64,000 nt of DNA. It comes from Prolixibacteraceae bacterium. GTDB lineage: Bacteria > Bacteroidota > Bacteroidia > Bacteroidales > Prolixibacteraceae. The stretch lies in contig JAIOZY010000002.1 of assembly GCA_021740385.1 (NCBI GenBank), positions 1 through 64,000 on the forward strand, written 5' to 3'. The first letter of the stretch is position 1. Each line of letters begins with the position of its first letter. The position numbers and the translations under genes were made by a program. Positions 42,450 to 51,844 of this stretch are shown here, one piece after another. The notes under the pieces were generated by a model. The model was not told where the DNA came from, made no database searches, and saw only the letters and a list, made by a program, of their open reading frames with translations.

Positions 42450-43766
42450 TCAACCTGTAATGATTTTCCCTTTTATGGAACCAGTTTCATCGATACTTTC
42501 CAGTTTCGCGTGATAAATTTTGTTTGCCAGGTTTTTATCCCAATCAGTTGTTACTCGAATGTAGTTATCGGTCCAGCCCGAAATGGCATCTTGCTTTTTC
42601 TCCGATTCGAACAATACCGGGCGTGTTTCGCCCAAAAATCGCTCACAAAACAGCCGGTGTTTCCTTTCAGAAAGTTCGATCAGGCGCTGAACCCTTTCTT
42701 TTCTAACCGGCACGGGCACAACATGGGGGATTTTCAGCGCCTGTGTTCCGGGCCTTTCCGAATAGGGGAACGCATGTAACTGCGAAATATCAAGATCGCG
42801 AATAAAGTTGTACGTATCAAGGAAAAAAGCATCGGTTTCACCATTGGTGCCGGCAATTACATCAACCCCGATAAATGCATCGGGCAGCAACGAACGGATT
42901 TTTTCAACCCTTTCGGCAAAAAGTTCCCTTTTGTATTTTCGTTTCATCAGGGCCAGAACCTCGTTTGATCCCGATTGCAGCGGGATATGAAAGTGGGGCA
43001 TGTAATGCTTCGATGAGGCAACAAATTCGATGATTTCATCGGTCAGCAAATTGGGCTCGACCGATGAAATACGGATGCGTTCAAGGCCCTTAACGTCATC
43101 GAGGGCTTTCAGTAACCCGATAAACGACTCCCCGGTTGAACGGCCATAATCGCCAATGTTCACCCCCGTAAGTATGATTTCTTTTGCACCTTTTTGAACC
43201 ACTTCACCGGCTTTGGCAACCGTATTGGCAATGGTATCGTTCCGGCTTTTACCGCGAGCGTAAGGGATGGTGCAATACGTGCAAAAATAGTTGCACCCGT
43301 CTTGCACTTTTAGAAAAGAACGGGTACGGTCGCCGAACGAATAAGCCGGAAAAAACTTTTCAATCTTCCGGAAACCGGAAATTGCCACAACTGGCTCTTC
43401 ACTTTTTTTCAAATTGTCGACATAACGGATCATATTCATTTTTTCGGCTGAACCGAGGATGTAATCCACACCTTTAAGCAGGGCAATTTCTTCGCTCTTC
43501 AGTTGTGCATAACAGCCGGTAACAATCATTAGTGCATGGGGATTACGGCGAATTGCACCGCGTATCATGTTGCGGCTTTTCTTGTCACTTTCGGCCGTAA
43601 CCGAGCAGGAATTTACCACGTACACATCGGCAACGTCTTTGTATCGAACGCGCTCGAACCCCAGTTCTTCAAACTGCCTTGCCAGGGCCGATGTTTCGGC
43701 AAAGTTCAGTTTACACCCCAGCGTGAAGAAAGCAACCTTTTTTCCTTTATATGTTTTATTGCTCAT
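42450..43766 (-). CDS. mtaB: tRNA (N6-threonylcarbamoyladenosine(37)-C2)-methylthiotransferase MtaB
   Basis: Radical-SAM methylthiotransferase that converts t6A37 to ms2t6A in tRNA. The 438-residue protein shows the N-terminal UPF0004 cysteines (TLGCKLNFAET, VNSCSVTAESD, VTGCYAQLKSE), the radical-SAM CNYFCTYCTIPYARG, and a C-terminal TRAM-like region. The FFTLGCKLNFAE start and lack of a MiaB-type N-terminus assign it to MtaB rather than MiaB or RimO. It is a single-gene unit, divergent from the CBM-type lipoprotein at 43919. Confidence 0.94.
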   Translation of the reverse strand: MSNKTYKGKKVAFFTLGCKLNFAETSALARQFEELGFERVRYKDVADVYVVNSCSVTAESDKKSRNMIRGAIRRNPHALMIVTGCYAQLKSEEIALLKGVDYILGSAEKMNMIRYVDNLKKSEEPVVAISGFRKIEKFFPAYSFGDRTRSFLKVQDGCNYFCTYCTIPYARGKSRNDTIANTVAKAGEVVQKGAKEIILTGVNIGDYGRSTGESFIGLLKALDDVKGLERIRISSVEPNLLTDEIIEFVASSKHYMPHFHIPLQSGSNEVLALMKRKYKRELFAERVEKIRSLLPDAFIGVDVIAGTNGETDAFFLDTYNFIRDLDISQLHAFPYSERPGTQALKIPHVVPVPVRKERVQRLIELSERKHRLFCERFLGETRPVLFESEKKQDAISGWTDNYIRVTTDWDKNLANKIYHAKLESIDETGSIKGKIITG

Positions 43767-43918
43767 TAACGATGAATGGTTCAGCGGACAAAGATAGAAA
43801 AATGGGTTGTTTTTTAAGCATATCTAAATATTACAGCAAATTTTGTATTTAATAAAATTCAAATTATTTTCGTTTTTTAAACCATAAAATAATCTTTTAA
43901 CCGAAAAACAAAATCAAC

Positions 43919-45085
43919 ATGAACATTACAAAATCTTTTCTTTTCTTTCTTCTCATTTCCGTAATTATTTCATGCGACAAAGCAGCTACCGAGCCATCAA
44001 GTGACATTGAAAACGGCGATTTCAGCAACGGCACATCAAACTGGAAACTCAAAACCGACAACGAGGGAGAGGGCAGCATTGAAGTAGCTGATGGCGCCCT
44101 GAAAATTTCCATAACTTCGGTTCCCGAAAACGACTGGGAAGTGAGACTTGCCTACACCAAGGGCCTGCTTTTGGAAAGCAACACCCGTTACCGGCTTGGC
44201 TTTGAGGCCTGGACGCCGGGTGAGGAAAAGCAAATAAGGCCCGATTTTAACGGCTACGAAAACAACAATTTTGAACACTTTTCGGATTTTACACCTGCCT
44301 TCGCCTATAAACACAAAACCGAATTCTTTAAAAGTTTTGTGATGAACAATGAAGCAGATGACTACGCCGACCTCGATTTTTTTATCGGGGCCGATGAGCA
44401 GGATGTCTATTTTGACAACATTACCCTTGAAAAGAAACCGGCACCCAATGCCGACCTTACCGACCATTGGACCATTGTTAGTTACGATGGCAACGGAAAT
44501 AAAGGGGCAAGGTATGCCGTTGATTTTGAAATGAGCAGCGACGGTACGCTAAAAAGAAAAACCGATAATTACTTTTTTTCGGGATATGTGGCCGGTAACG
44601 AAGTTGAAGCCATGCTTTATTCAAACCTTTACTTCAAAGGAACCATTGACGAAAACAACGATACAATCAGGGGCGATTTTATCAACTATGAAGAAGGCTT
44701 TTCGAGCACTTTCATGGGTGTACGGGGGGTACTGCATGAAGACGTTTCAGGGACATATACCTTGTATGCAAATTATACCACACCGTATGTAAGGGTAAAC
44801 AATGAAACAGATTACATTACCATTATTCAAAACGAAAACGTACTGGAAATAGCCGGTAAGCCGGGTTCAACGGGTATCATTAACGGCGTTGAAGTTACCC
44901 TCGAAGGCGATATTTTACCGGGAGAAGCAAGTGGCGCAAACCAAACCTTTAACGGTAGTGTTAGCGGCAATTCAATATCGGGTTCCATTTCGGGCTATGT
45001 AATGCAAAAAGATGCCAGCGGCAGTGAGATATTTTTGCAAGTAATTTCCAGCGGGGATTTTACGCTGATAAAAGTTGAAGAATAA
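43919..45085 (+). CDS. Lipoprotein with N-terminal carbohydrate-binding-like domain
   Basis: The 388-residue lipoprotein has a signal ending in IISC (Cys about 19). Residues ~28-190 match a CBM4/9-like (carbohydrate-binding) sandwich: IENGDFSNGTSNWKLKTD at the start, RYRLGFEAWTPGE, and DVYFDNITLEKK at the end. The remainder (about 195-388) is a beta-rich domain with repeated WTIVSYDGNGNKG-like and GTYTLYANYTTPYV-like turns that I do not recognise. It stands about 170 bases upstream of the xylose regulator and may bind glycans at the surface, perhaps xylan, but nothing proves the link. Confidence 0.75.
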   Translation: MNITKSFLFFLLISVIISCDKAATEPSSDIENGDFSNGTSNWKLKTDNEGEGSIEVADGALKISITSVPENDWEVRLAYTKGLLLESNTRYRLGFEAWTPGEEKQIRPDFNGYENNNFEHFSDFTPAFAYKHKTEFFKSFVMNNEADDYADLDFFIGADEQDVYFDNITLEKKPAPNADLTDHWTIVSYDGNGNKGARYAVDFEMSSDGTLKRKTDNYFFSGYVAGNEVEAMLYSNLYFKGTIDENNDTIRGDFINYEEGFSSTFMGVRGVLHEDVSGTYTLYANYTTPYVRVNNETDYITIIQNENVLEIAGKPGSTGIINGVEVTLEGDILPGEASGANQTFNGSVSGNSISGSISGYVMQKDASGSEIFLQVISSGDFTLIKVEE

Positions 45086-45197
45086 AAAGTAATGCCAATT
45101 ATACTTTTGGAATTACCCACTAAAAAAAGCAAAAATTATTTAAACGGGAAAAACCATCATTTTTTTTGTCATAATCAAAAAAAAATTTGTTTTTCCC

Positions 45198-45228
45198 TTT
45201 GCTTTATTTGAAAACAACTCTATATTTG
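45198..45228 (+). promoter_or_regulatory. Promoter of the xylose regulator gene
   Basis: TTTG (45198-45201), a 19-base spacer, and TATATTTG (45221-45228) form a perfect Bacteroidota promoter. The ATG at 45253 follows after about 18 bases of leader. Confidence 0.72.
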
Positions 45229-45233
45229 CAAAT

Positions 45234-45250
45234 CAGAACAGACCAGAACA
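45234..45250 (+). promoter_or_regulatory. Direct repeat (CAGAACA x2) at the regulator start, candidate operator
   Basis: CAGAACA at 45234-45240 and 45244-45250 repeat at a 10-base period, on the same helix face, between the promoter and the ATG. Autoregulation by the encoded GntR-type protein is plausible. Confidence 0.4.
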
Positions 45251-45252
45251 GT

Positions 45253-46248
45253 ATGTCGTTTATTTTCAACATCGATCCAAATGCGAATTCACTGAAATAC
45301 CTTCAGTTAGTCGATGCTATTGCCAATGCTATTAGTGAAGGCACTTTAGATGAAGGCGATATGCTACCATCGGTTAACGATCTGGTCAAGAACGCCTCCC
45401 TATCTCGCGACACGGTTTTTAAGGCCTATACCGAACTTAAAAAACGTGATCTTATTGAATCGGTACCAAACAGGGGTTATTTCGTTAAAGGCAGGCTCAA
45501 CCGGGTTCTTCTTTTCCTCGATACATTTAAAGCCTACAAAGAAGTTTTGTACGATGGTTTCAGATCGAACCTACCCGAAAACATTTCGGTCGATTTGCAT
45601 TTTCATCATTACAACATTGAGGTGCTCAAAACAATCATCAACGACAGCATTGGCAAATACAGCCATTACATTGTTATGAATTTCGACCATCCCGAAGTGG
45701 AATGGATCATCAGTAAAATACCCGCTGATAAATTGCTGATTATTGACTGGAATATTCATGCGAACGGAAAACATTCTTATGTCTGCCAGGATTTTGGCCA
45801 GTCCTTATACAGCATCCTGAAACAACATATTCAGAAAATAAAACAATACAAACGGTTCATTTACCTGTATCCGCAAAAAATTACATTTCACCCCAAAACA
45901 TCGATTGATAATTTCAAAGCCTTTGGCAAAAAATATCACATTAACACGCTAATTGAAACCGACCCCGGGAAAATTGAAATCGAAAAAGGCGACCTGTATA
46001 TGTTGGTCAGCGACCGCACACTGGCTAAAATACTTGATCAGGCATCAGAAAAAAAACTGGAACCCGGAACCGATTTCGGGATTATTTCGTACAACGAAAC
46101 CCCGATGAAACGGTATGTAAAAAACGGCATTTCGGTTATTTCGACCGATTTTACTGAAATGGGAAAACGGGCTGCCGAATACGTTATGAACCCGGGATCA
46201 ATGAAAATAATTGTGCCAACCCGGCTTATTGAAAGAAATTCTTTTTAA
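45253..46248 (+). CDS. GntR-family regulator with LacI-like sugar-sensing domain (probable xylose regulator)
   Basis: Transcription factor of 331 residues. Residues ~10-75 form a GntR winged-helix domain (YLQLVDAIANAISEGTLDEG, LVKNASLSRDTVFKAYTELKKRDLIESV), and ~85-331 resemble a periplasmic-binding-protein/LacI effector domain (LYMLVSDRTLAKILDQ, IISYNETPMKRYV). ATG 45253 is chosen because the promoter lies just upstream and the ORF start at 45187 would place it inside the promoter. It lies ahead of xylB-xylA and the symporter, so xylose or xylulose sensing is the natural reading. The ligand is not proven by sequence. Confidence 0.85.
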   Translation: MSFIFNIDPNANSLKYLQLVDAIANAISEGTLDEGDMLPSVNDLVKNASLSRDTVFKAYTELKKRDLIESVPNRGYFVKGRLNRVLLFLDTFKAYKEVLYDGFRSNLPENISVDLHFHHYNIEVLKTIINDSIGKYSHYIVMNFDHPEVEWIISKIPADKLLIIDWNIHANGKHSYVCQDFGQSLYSILKQHIQKIKQYKRFIYLYPQKITFHPKTSIDNFKAFGKKYHINTLIETDPGKIEIEKGDLYMLVSDRTLAKILDQASEKKLEPGTDFGIISYNETPMKRYVKNGISVISTDFTEMGKRAAEYVMNPGSMKIIVPTRLIERNSF

Positions 46249-46312
46249 CCCAACCAGTTCGACTGAGATCACGACGAAGTCTCTCACGTCGAAGCCTGTA
46301 GGGGGCAAAGGA
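46249..46312. repeat. Interspersed repeat before xylB (copy 1)
   Basis: Contains GTTCGACTGAG and CTCACGTCGAAGCCTGTAGG, the inverted form of the 20967-21044 core. Confidence 0.65.
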
Positions 46313-46445
46313 AAATTAAAAAAAAACGTTCTAAATAATTATATTAAGAGTAAATCAAGTATTGCACTAAAGCCAAATTCCTAAAGGAAGAGGGTAGAAG
46401 TGATAAAACAAGAAATATCAATTAACCTTTCGCTCAATGTGTTCT

Positions 46446-46508
46446 CACCCCATTAGGCTTCGGCGTGAGCTTAGCCGAACGGGGAGATGTCGAGGGCAGA
46501 GGGGGTAA
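46446..46508. repeat. Interspersed repeat before xylB (copy 2)
   Basis: Contains AGGCTTCGGCGTGAG and GAACGGGGAGATGTCGAGG. It ends about ten bases before the xylB ATG (46520), so it makes up the immediate upstream region of the gene. Confidence 0.65.
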
Positions 46509-46519
46509 AATTTTAAACT

Positions 46520-48004
46520 ATGTTTTTTTTAGGTTACGACATTGGAAGTTCCTCGGTTAAAGCATCGCTGGTAAACGGTGAGACAGGTGAATGCATTGCC
46601 GATGATTTTTTCCCGAAACAAGAAATGAAAATCACGGCTCACAAGGCGGGTTGGGCAGAACAGCACCCCGACCTGTGGTGGGAAAACCTTAAACGGGCTA
46701 CACAGTCGGTGATGGCGAAGTCGAAAATCGACCCAAAAAATATCGAGGCCATCGGCATTTCGTACCAGATGCACGGACTGGTGGTTGTTGATAAAGACAA
46801 CAATGTGCTCCGACCATCAATAATTTGGTGCGACAGCCGCGCAGCAGCCATTGGTGATGAGGCTTTTGATGCAATAGGAGGAGAACGCTGCCTGAGCAGT
46901 TTGTTGAATTCTCCCGGCAATTTCACGGCATCAAAGCTTAAATGGGTTAAAGAAAACGAACCGGATGTTTATGCAAAAATTGACCGCATCATGCTGCCGG
47001 GCGATTACATTGCACTGCGCCTGACGGGTGAATCGAGAACAACTATATCGGGTTTGTCTGAAGGAATGTTCTGGGATTTTAAAACCAATTCCATTTCGAA
47101 AATGTTGATGGAACATTACGGATTCACGGATTCGGTCATTCCCGAAATTGCCCCGACTTTTTCGGAACAAGGACGTTTAACGGAAAAGGTTGCCAATGAA
47201 CTGGGGCTTGCCCAAGGCATAAAAGTAACCTACCGCGGCGGTGACCAGCCAAACAATGCACTTTCGCTAAACGTGCTCAACCCGGGCGAAATTGCAACTA
47301 CAGCAGGAACTTCGGGCGTAGTATACGGTGTGAGCGACGAGGTGAAATACGATCCCTATTCGCGGGTAAACACCTTTGCACACGTGAACCACACACCCGA
47401 TCAAAACCGGCTTGGCGTTTTGCTGTGCATAAACGGTACGGGTATACTCTATTCGTGGCTGCACAAAAATGCCGGCGGTGGTTCATTAAGTTACAAAGAA
47501 ATGGATGCCATGGCCGGGGAAGTTGCCATCGGATCAAACGGCGTTGGCATTCTCCCATTCGGGAACGGTGCCGAACGTGTTTTGCGAAACAAGGACATCG
47601 GTGCACAAATCAGCGGCCTTAACTTCAATACCCATACACAAGGCCATTTGTTCAGGGCAGCCCAGGAAGGCATTGTGTTCTCGTTTAACTACGGCATGGA
47701 AATAATGAAACAAATTGGCATACAGCCCAGCGTAATCCGTGCAGGGAATGCCAACATGTTCATGAGTTCAATATTCAGGGATACGCTGGCCGGCATTAGC
47801 GGTGCAACCATCGAGCTGTACAACACCGATGGTTCGATTGGTGCTGCACGTGGAGCTGCTGTTGGTTCGGGGTATTACAAATCGTTTGCCGAAGCATTTG
47901 GCAACCTGAAAAAAATCAAAACCATTGAACCCGACCTTTCCAAAAAAGCTGAATATGAAGCGGCCTACGGAAATTGGAAGGATTTGTTGGAGAAATTCAT
48001 GTAA
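46520..48004 (+). CDS. xylB: Xylulokinase
   Basis: FGGY-family kinase that phosphorylates D-xylulose, the second step of xylose catabolism. The 494-residue protein opens with the phosphate-binding LGYDIGSSSVKASL, has the substrate motifs GISYQMHGLVVVDKD and WCDSRAAAIGDEAF, the catalytic Asp segment YRGGDQPNNALSLN and the ATP-site AGTSGVVYGVSD. It starts right after two repeat copies. A 140-base gap with another repeat (48090-48130) separates it from xylA. The order is kinase then isomerase. Confidence 0.95.
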   Translation: MFFLGYDIGSSSVKASLVNGETGECIADDFFPKQEMKITAHKAGWAEQHPDLWWENLKRATQSVMAKSKIDPKNIEAIGISYQMHGLVVVDKDNNVLRPSIIWCDSRAAAIGDEAFDAIGGERCLSSLLNSPGNFTASKLKWVKENEPDVYAKIDRIMLPGDYIALRLTGESRTTISGLSEGMFWDFKTNSISKMLMEHYGFTDSVIPEIAPTFSEQGRLTEKVANELGLAQGIKVTYRGGDQPNNALSLNVLNPGEIATTAGTSGVVYGVSDEVKYDPYSRVNTFAHVNHTPDQNRLGVLLCINGTGILYSWLHKNAGGGSLSYKEMDAMAGEVAIGSNGVGILPFGNGAERVLRNKDIGAQISGLNFNTHTQGHLFRAAQEGIVFSFNYGMEIMKQIGIQPSVIRAGNANMFMSSIFRDTLAGISGATIELYNTDGSIGAARGAAVGSGYYKSFAEAFGNLKKIKTIEPDLSKKAEYEAAYGNWKDLLEKFM

Positions 48005-48089
48005 AGGCCTCAGCCAACTGGCGGAATGCGAAAATATGAGTTTAAATTCGATGAACAGAATAGAAAATAAAATAATCTATAATAATCAA

Positions 48090-48130
48090 TCCCCTTTTCT
48101 CTCCCCTTGGGGGGAGTCGGAGGGGGCTTT
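48090..48130. repeat. C/G-rich interspersed repeat between xylB and xylA
   Basis: A CCCCTT/GGGGGG-type palindrome with the G-run GGAGGGGGCTTT. It lies 15-55 bases before the xylA ATG (48145). Confidence 0.6.
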
Positions 48131-48144
48131 AAAAAATTTATATT

Positions 48145-49470
48145 ATGAGTGTAGTAATCGGAAACAAAGAGTATTTTAAAGGGATTGGAAAAATCCAGTT
48201 TGAAGGACCGGAATCGAAAAATCCATTGGCATTTAAATGGTACGACGAGAACAAAGTAGTGGGAGGCAAAACCATGAAGGAACACCTGCGGTTCGCCATT
48301 GCCTACTGGCACACACTGTGCGGAACCGGCGGCGATCCGTTTGGCCCGGGCACGAAAGATTTTCCCTGGGATGCACCATCGGATGTGATGGAAGCCAACA
48401 AAGCACGCATGGACGCCGCTTTTGAGTTCATTACGAAAATTGGCGCCCCGTTCTATTGCTTTCACGATACCGATGTTGCCGGCGACGGCCCGGTATTCGA
48501 CATTGAAAAACGTTTGGCAAAAATGGTTGAATATGCGAAAGAAAAACAAGCTGCTTCGGGCGTTAAGCTTCTTTGGGGAACCGCAAATGTATTTAGCAAC
48601 AAACGTTATATGAACGGCGCATCGACCAACCCCGATTTTAACGTGGTGACCAATGCAGCCGTACAGGTGAAAAACGCCATCGATGCAACCATTGCTTTGG
48701 GCGGTACAGGTTACGTTTTCTGGGGTGGACGCGAAGGCTACATGAGCCTGCTTAATACCTGCACAAAACGCGAACTCGACCACCTGGGACAATTCCTGCG
48801 CATGGCCCGCGATTATGCCCGCGCACAAGGTTTCAAAGGCACATTCTTCATTGAACCAAAACCCATGGAACCAACCAAACACCAGTACGATTATGACGTG
48901 CAAACCGTGCTTGGCTTCCTGAATGCACAAGGATTGATCGACGATTTTAAACTGAACGTGGAAGTAAACCACGCCACACTGGCCGGGCACACATTTGCCC
49001 ACGAACTGCGCATGGCTGCCGATGCCGGCAAGCTCGGTTCAATTGATGCCAACAAAGGCGATTACCAAAACGGATGGGATACCGACGAGTTCCCAACCAA
49101 TGTTTACGAAGTAACCGAAGCAATGCTCGAAATTATTCAGGCAGGCGGTTTCGAACACGGTGGCATCAACTTCGATGCGAAAACACGCCGGAACTCAACC
49201 GACCTTGAAGACATTTTCATTGCCCACGTTAGCGGAATGGACGTTTTTGCACGTTCACTGGTTATTGCCGATAAAATCTTAAAAGAATCGGATTACCTGA
49301 AAATGCTTACTGAACGTTATGCTTCTTTCGATTCAGGTAAAGGAAAAGCGTTTGACGAAGGAAAACTTTCGCTGCAGGACATGGTAGCCATCGCAAAAGA
49401 AGTTGGCGAACCAAAACAGATAAGCGGAAAACAAGAGCTTTACGAACACCTGATTAACATGTACATTTAA
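48145..49470 (+). CDS. xylA: Xylose isomerase
   Basis: Metal-dependent aldose-ketose isomerase converting D-xylose to D-xylulose. The 441-residue length and the pattern [20 protein letters not shown] are of the class II (long) xylose isomerases. Active-site motifs are [13 protein letters not shown] (catalytic His), [28 protein letters not shown] (metal Glu), [17 protein letters not shown] and [15 protein letters not shown]. Its product is the substrate of XylB. The transcript ends at a bidirectional terminator at 49502-49543. Confidence 0.97.
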   Translation: MSVVIGNKEYFKGIGKIQFEGPESKNPLAFKWYDENKVVGGKTMKEHLRFAIAYWHTLCGTGGDPFGPGTKDFPWDAPSDVMEANKARMDAAFEFITKIGAPFYCFHDTDVAGDGPVFDIEKRLAKMVEYAKEKQAASGVKLLWGTANVFSNKRYMNGASTNPDFNVVTNAAVQVKNAIDATIALGGTGYVFWGGREGYMSLLNTCTKRELDHLGQFLRMARDYARAQGFKGTFFIEPKPMEPTKHQYDYDVQTVLGFLNAQGLIDDFKLNVEVNHATLAGHTFAHELRMAADAGKLGSIDANKGDYQNGWDTDEFPTNVYEVTEAMLEIIQAGGFEHGGINFDAKTRRNSTDLEDIFIAHVSGMDVFARSLVIADKILKESDYLKMLTERYASFDSGKGKAFDEGKLSLQDMVAIAKEVGEPKQISGKQELYEHLINMYI

Positions 49471-49501
49471 GCTTATTGGCTTACATGTAAAATCATATTA
49501 T

Positions 49502-49543
49502 AAAAAAGCCCGGTTTGGCAAATATGCTTCTCCGGGTTTTTTC
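49502..49543. terminator. Bidirectional terminator between xylA and the zinc-ribbon gene
   Basis: AAGCCCGG pairs with CCGGGTTT (core 49509-49513 with 49532-49536), with A run before and T run after. Confidence 0.75.
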
Positions 49544-49547
49544 GTTT

Positions 49548-50273
49548 TTATATGTGGAAAAACCTTTTCAGATCGGTTACCCTTTTTAAGCGGTAATGGA
49601 TAAAAAGAAGGATACCCGAAGCCGATAACAGCGATACAAGCAGTATAATACTCCAGCTCAACTCCAACCGTTTAAACAAATGCAAAGAGAGAATGCTTTC
49701 TATGCACAACCCTGTAATACCGGCTGCTATAAGAACATAGGCAATAAGGTTAATCCCTTTTTGTTTCGATTTTTTTATTACAACAATTAACAAAAAAACA
49801 ATGAGGTATAAGAAAAAAATAATGGGTATTCCCAGTTTAATGCCCCAACCAAGGTTGTAATTGTATAAATCGAGTGTTATCAGGAAAAGCGATGTTGCCA
49901 GAAAACTGCCCAATAAAACAATAAAATTCTTTTTTGGGAAAAAGCAAATCAGCGAAATATTCACAAACAGGAACAACCCTATTGTAATTGGGTATTTCGA
50001 CCAGTTAATTCCCTGGCTTATAATTATGTCGATAAAGAACGACACAAACACCCCCGATGCCAAAATAATGGCCGATAATTCCCAAAAAACTTTACGCTTT
50101 TGATTAGCAGTAAGTTCGTGAAAGTTGTACGATTCACTTTCAGCCGCAGGGCCTTTCCTTTCCGGTTTCTCTTCAAAACTGTGAGCGTCGGGAAATGAAC
50201 TTTTCTGTCCGCATAAAGGGCAATAATTCATTTCAACATCAAGTTCTACACCACAATTATTACAATAATTCAT
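49548..50273 (-). CDS. Zinc-ribbon membrane protein (DUF6320-like)
   Basis: The 241-residue product begins with a two-CxxC zinc ribbon (MNYCNNCGVELDVEMNYCPLCGQ) facing the cytoplasm, then a polar linker (about 28-60) and six or seven membrane segments (about 68-235). I recall this pattern as the uncharacterised DUF6320 group, which tends to lie beside condensation-domain-like acyltransferases as it does here. It is downstream of the acyltransferase on the same strand (13-base gap), so the two form one operon. The ribbon may recruit the acyltransferase to the membrane; this is inference. Confidence 0.65.
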   Translation of the reverse strand: MNYCNNCGVELDVEMNYCPLCGQKSSFPDAHSFEEKPERKGPAAESESYNFHELTANQKRKVFWELSAIILASGVFVSFFIDIIISQGINWSKYPITIGLFLFVNISLICFFPKKNFIVLLGSFLATSLFLITLDLYNYNLGWGIKLGIPIIFFLYLIVFLLIVVIKKSKQKGINLIAYVLIAAGITGLCIESILSLHLFKRLELSWSIILLVSLLSASGILLFIHYRLKRVTDLKRFFHI

Positions 50274-50286
50274 TTAACACGTTTTT

Positions 50287-51597
50287 TTAGGTGACCAATT
50301 TTACATGAATATCTTGTTTAACAAGAAATTGAATAAACCTCTTTTCGAGTTCTTTTGTTTTGGTTATATTGCCAAAACTTAGTATCAGCTTATCGTTAAA
50401 TCCGATAATACCACAGCTTACTTTAATATTTTTATTTGGCGGTGGCGGAACAAGGGCAAGCCGGTCGATTTGGTTCCGTATCTGAAGTGGAAAATCCTTT
50501 TTCCCCAAATTTGTCAGGGTGCCACTGTATTGACTACTGCCCAAAGAATAATAATTCATTCTCAAAACCACGCTTTTAATAAAAAGCGGGATGCTTCTGA
50601 TTAAAAACTTGCGTTCGCTGCCCACGTTTCGGGCCAGAATTTTATTAATCAATTTTTCATCGGTTTCCAGCTGCATTTGATGGTAAACGGTTTTTAAAAT
50701 TTCATCGAAAGAGTAATGCCCCAGGCTTAAATCAATTTCTGGCATTACAAACAATGAAAAATTGCGCATGGTTTTCGAAGGATAAATTTTTCTGAGGTTT
50801 ACAGGAACTTCAACGCTTAACTTTTTATACTTTTTTTGCCGCCGGGTTAGTTCCTGCTTTTCAAAAATTTCCTGTATCGCGTTAAGATACACTGCAACGA
50901 GGTAGACAGTAATGCTAACACCCTTTTCTTTAGACCTTTCTTTTATTTCGGCCATTGAAACAAGAACCGTTAAAACATCATAATCAGTCTTTTTATTAAG
51001 CGGAAAGGGCAAATGAAAAGCTTCGGGCCGCTTTAGCTGTGAGGGAATATTCTCTTTAAAGTACCGGTTATAAGAATCCTCAAATTCTTTTTTATCGGGC
51101 TTTTCATCGGGACGGAGATAGTCAAAATCCCGGGGAGGTTCAATCCCCCGATATTTGAAATAGGTTATCAAAAGTGTTTTTAAATACTCGAAGGCACCCG
51201 CTCCATCTGTCAGAATATGTGAAAACTCAACACTTATCCGGTTGTCAATTACTAAAACCCTGAAAAGATGGCCGCTTTTTTGAAACCTGCGGCAAGGAGC
51301 TTCGTTATCAATTTCAACGGGGGTTGGGAAATTGGCCGATTCGAAATAATACCAAAAAAAACCCAACTTCATTTTAACTTTATAATAAGGGAAACGCAGT
51401 TCAATTGAACGAACTGCTTTAAACAGGCTTTTTACATGCACCTTTTGCTTCAGGACTACAGAAACCCTGAAAACAGATGTGTGTTCATCGGTAGTAATTG
51501 CCGGAAAAATTTTTGCCGCGTTATCGAGTGGATACCAAAAATTCCCGCTATCATCTTTCGGAGAATCACTTAGATTCATTTTTGCATTCTGAAACAT
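50287..51597 (-). CDS. Condensation-like / alcohol acetyltransferase family protein
   Basis: The 436-residue cytosolic protein has the chloramphenicol-acetyltransferase-like two-lobed fold. The active-site motif appears as EFSHILTDGAGAFEYLKTL, where H..TDG matches the HHxxxDG pattern of condensation and alcohol acetyltransferases, and the second-lobe signatures include RNFSLFVMPEIDLSLGHYSF and LTNLGKKDFP. The substrates are unknown: it may make an O-acylated alcohol, lipid or sugar. ATG 51597 is used; ATG 51579 is possible. It interrupts the xylose locus and is expressed away from the symporter. The pair with the zinc-ribbon protein is the unit to consider. Confidence 0.7.
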   Translation of the reverse strand: MFQNAKMNLSDSPKDDSGNFWYPLDNAAKIFPAITTDEHTSVFRVSVVLKQKVHVKSLFKAVRSIELRFPYYKVKMKLGFFWYYFESANFPTPVEIDNEAPCRRFQKSGHLFRVLVIDNRISVEFSHILTDGAGAFEYLKTLLITYFKYRGIEPPRDFDYLRPDEKPDKKEFEDSYNRYFKENIPSQLKRPEAFHLPFPLNKKTDYDVLTVLVSMAEIKERSKEKGVSITVYLVAVYLNAIQEIFEKQELTRRQKKYKKLSVEVPVNLRKIYPSKTMRNFSLFVMPEIDLSLGHYSFDEILKTVYHQMQLETDEKLINKILARNVGSERKFLIRSIPLFIKSVVLRMNYYSLGSSQYSGTLTNLGKKDFPLQIRNQIDRLALVPPPPNKNIKVSCGIIGFNDKLILSFGNITKTKELEKRFIQFLVKQDIHVKLVT

Positions 51598-51809
51598 CTG
51601 TAAAGTTACCTAAACTATGATCAAAAAAAGAAGCAAATGCCGATGTTATTTTTCATTTCTTTCATATGTTGAAAAAGCTTCCAAATAGTTTAAACTTTTA
51701 CCCCCTTTTTCAATCTTTATAAAAACATAGCAGAAACAATTCTTCAAAAAAGTAAATTAAAAACAAAAAAAGACGGTTTATAAAACAAATAAGTTATACA
51801 AAAGAATTG

Positions 51810-51838
51810 TTTGTTCAATGGATTAATTATTATATTTG
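51810..51838 (+). promoter_or_regulatory. Promoter of the xylose symporter gene
   Basis: TTTG (51810-51813), a 17-base spacer, and TATATTTG (51831-51838) match the Bacteroidota pattern. Initiation near 51845 would give a leader of about 145 bases. Confidence 0.7.
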
Positions 51839-51844
51839 AACCAC

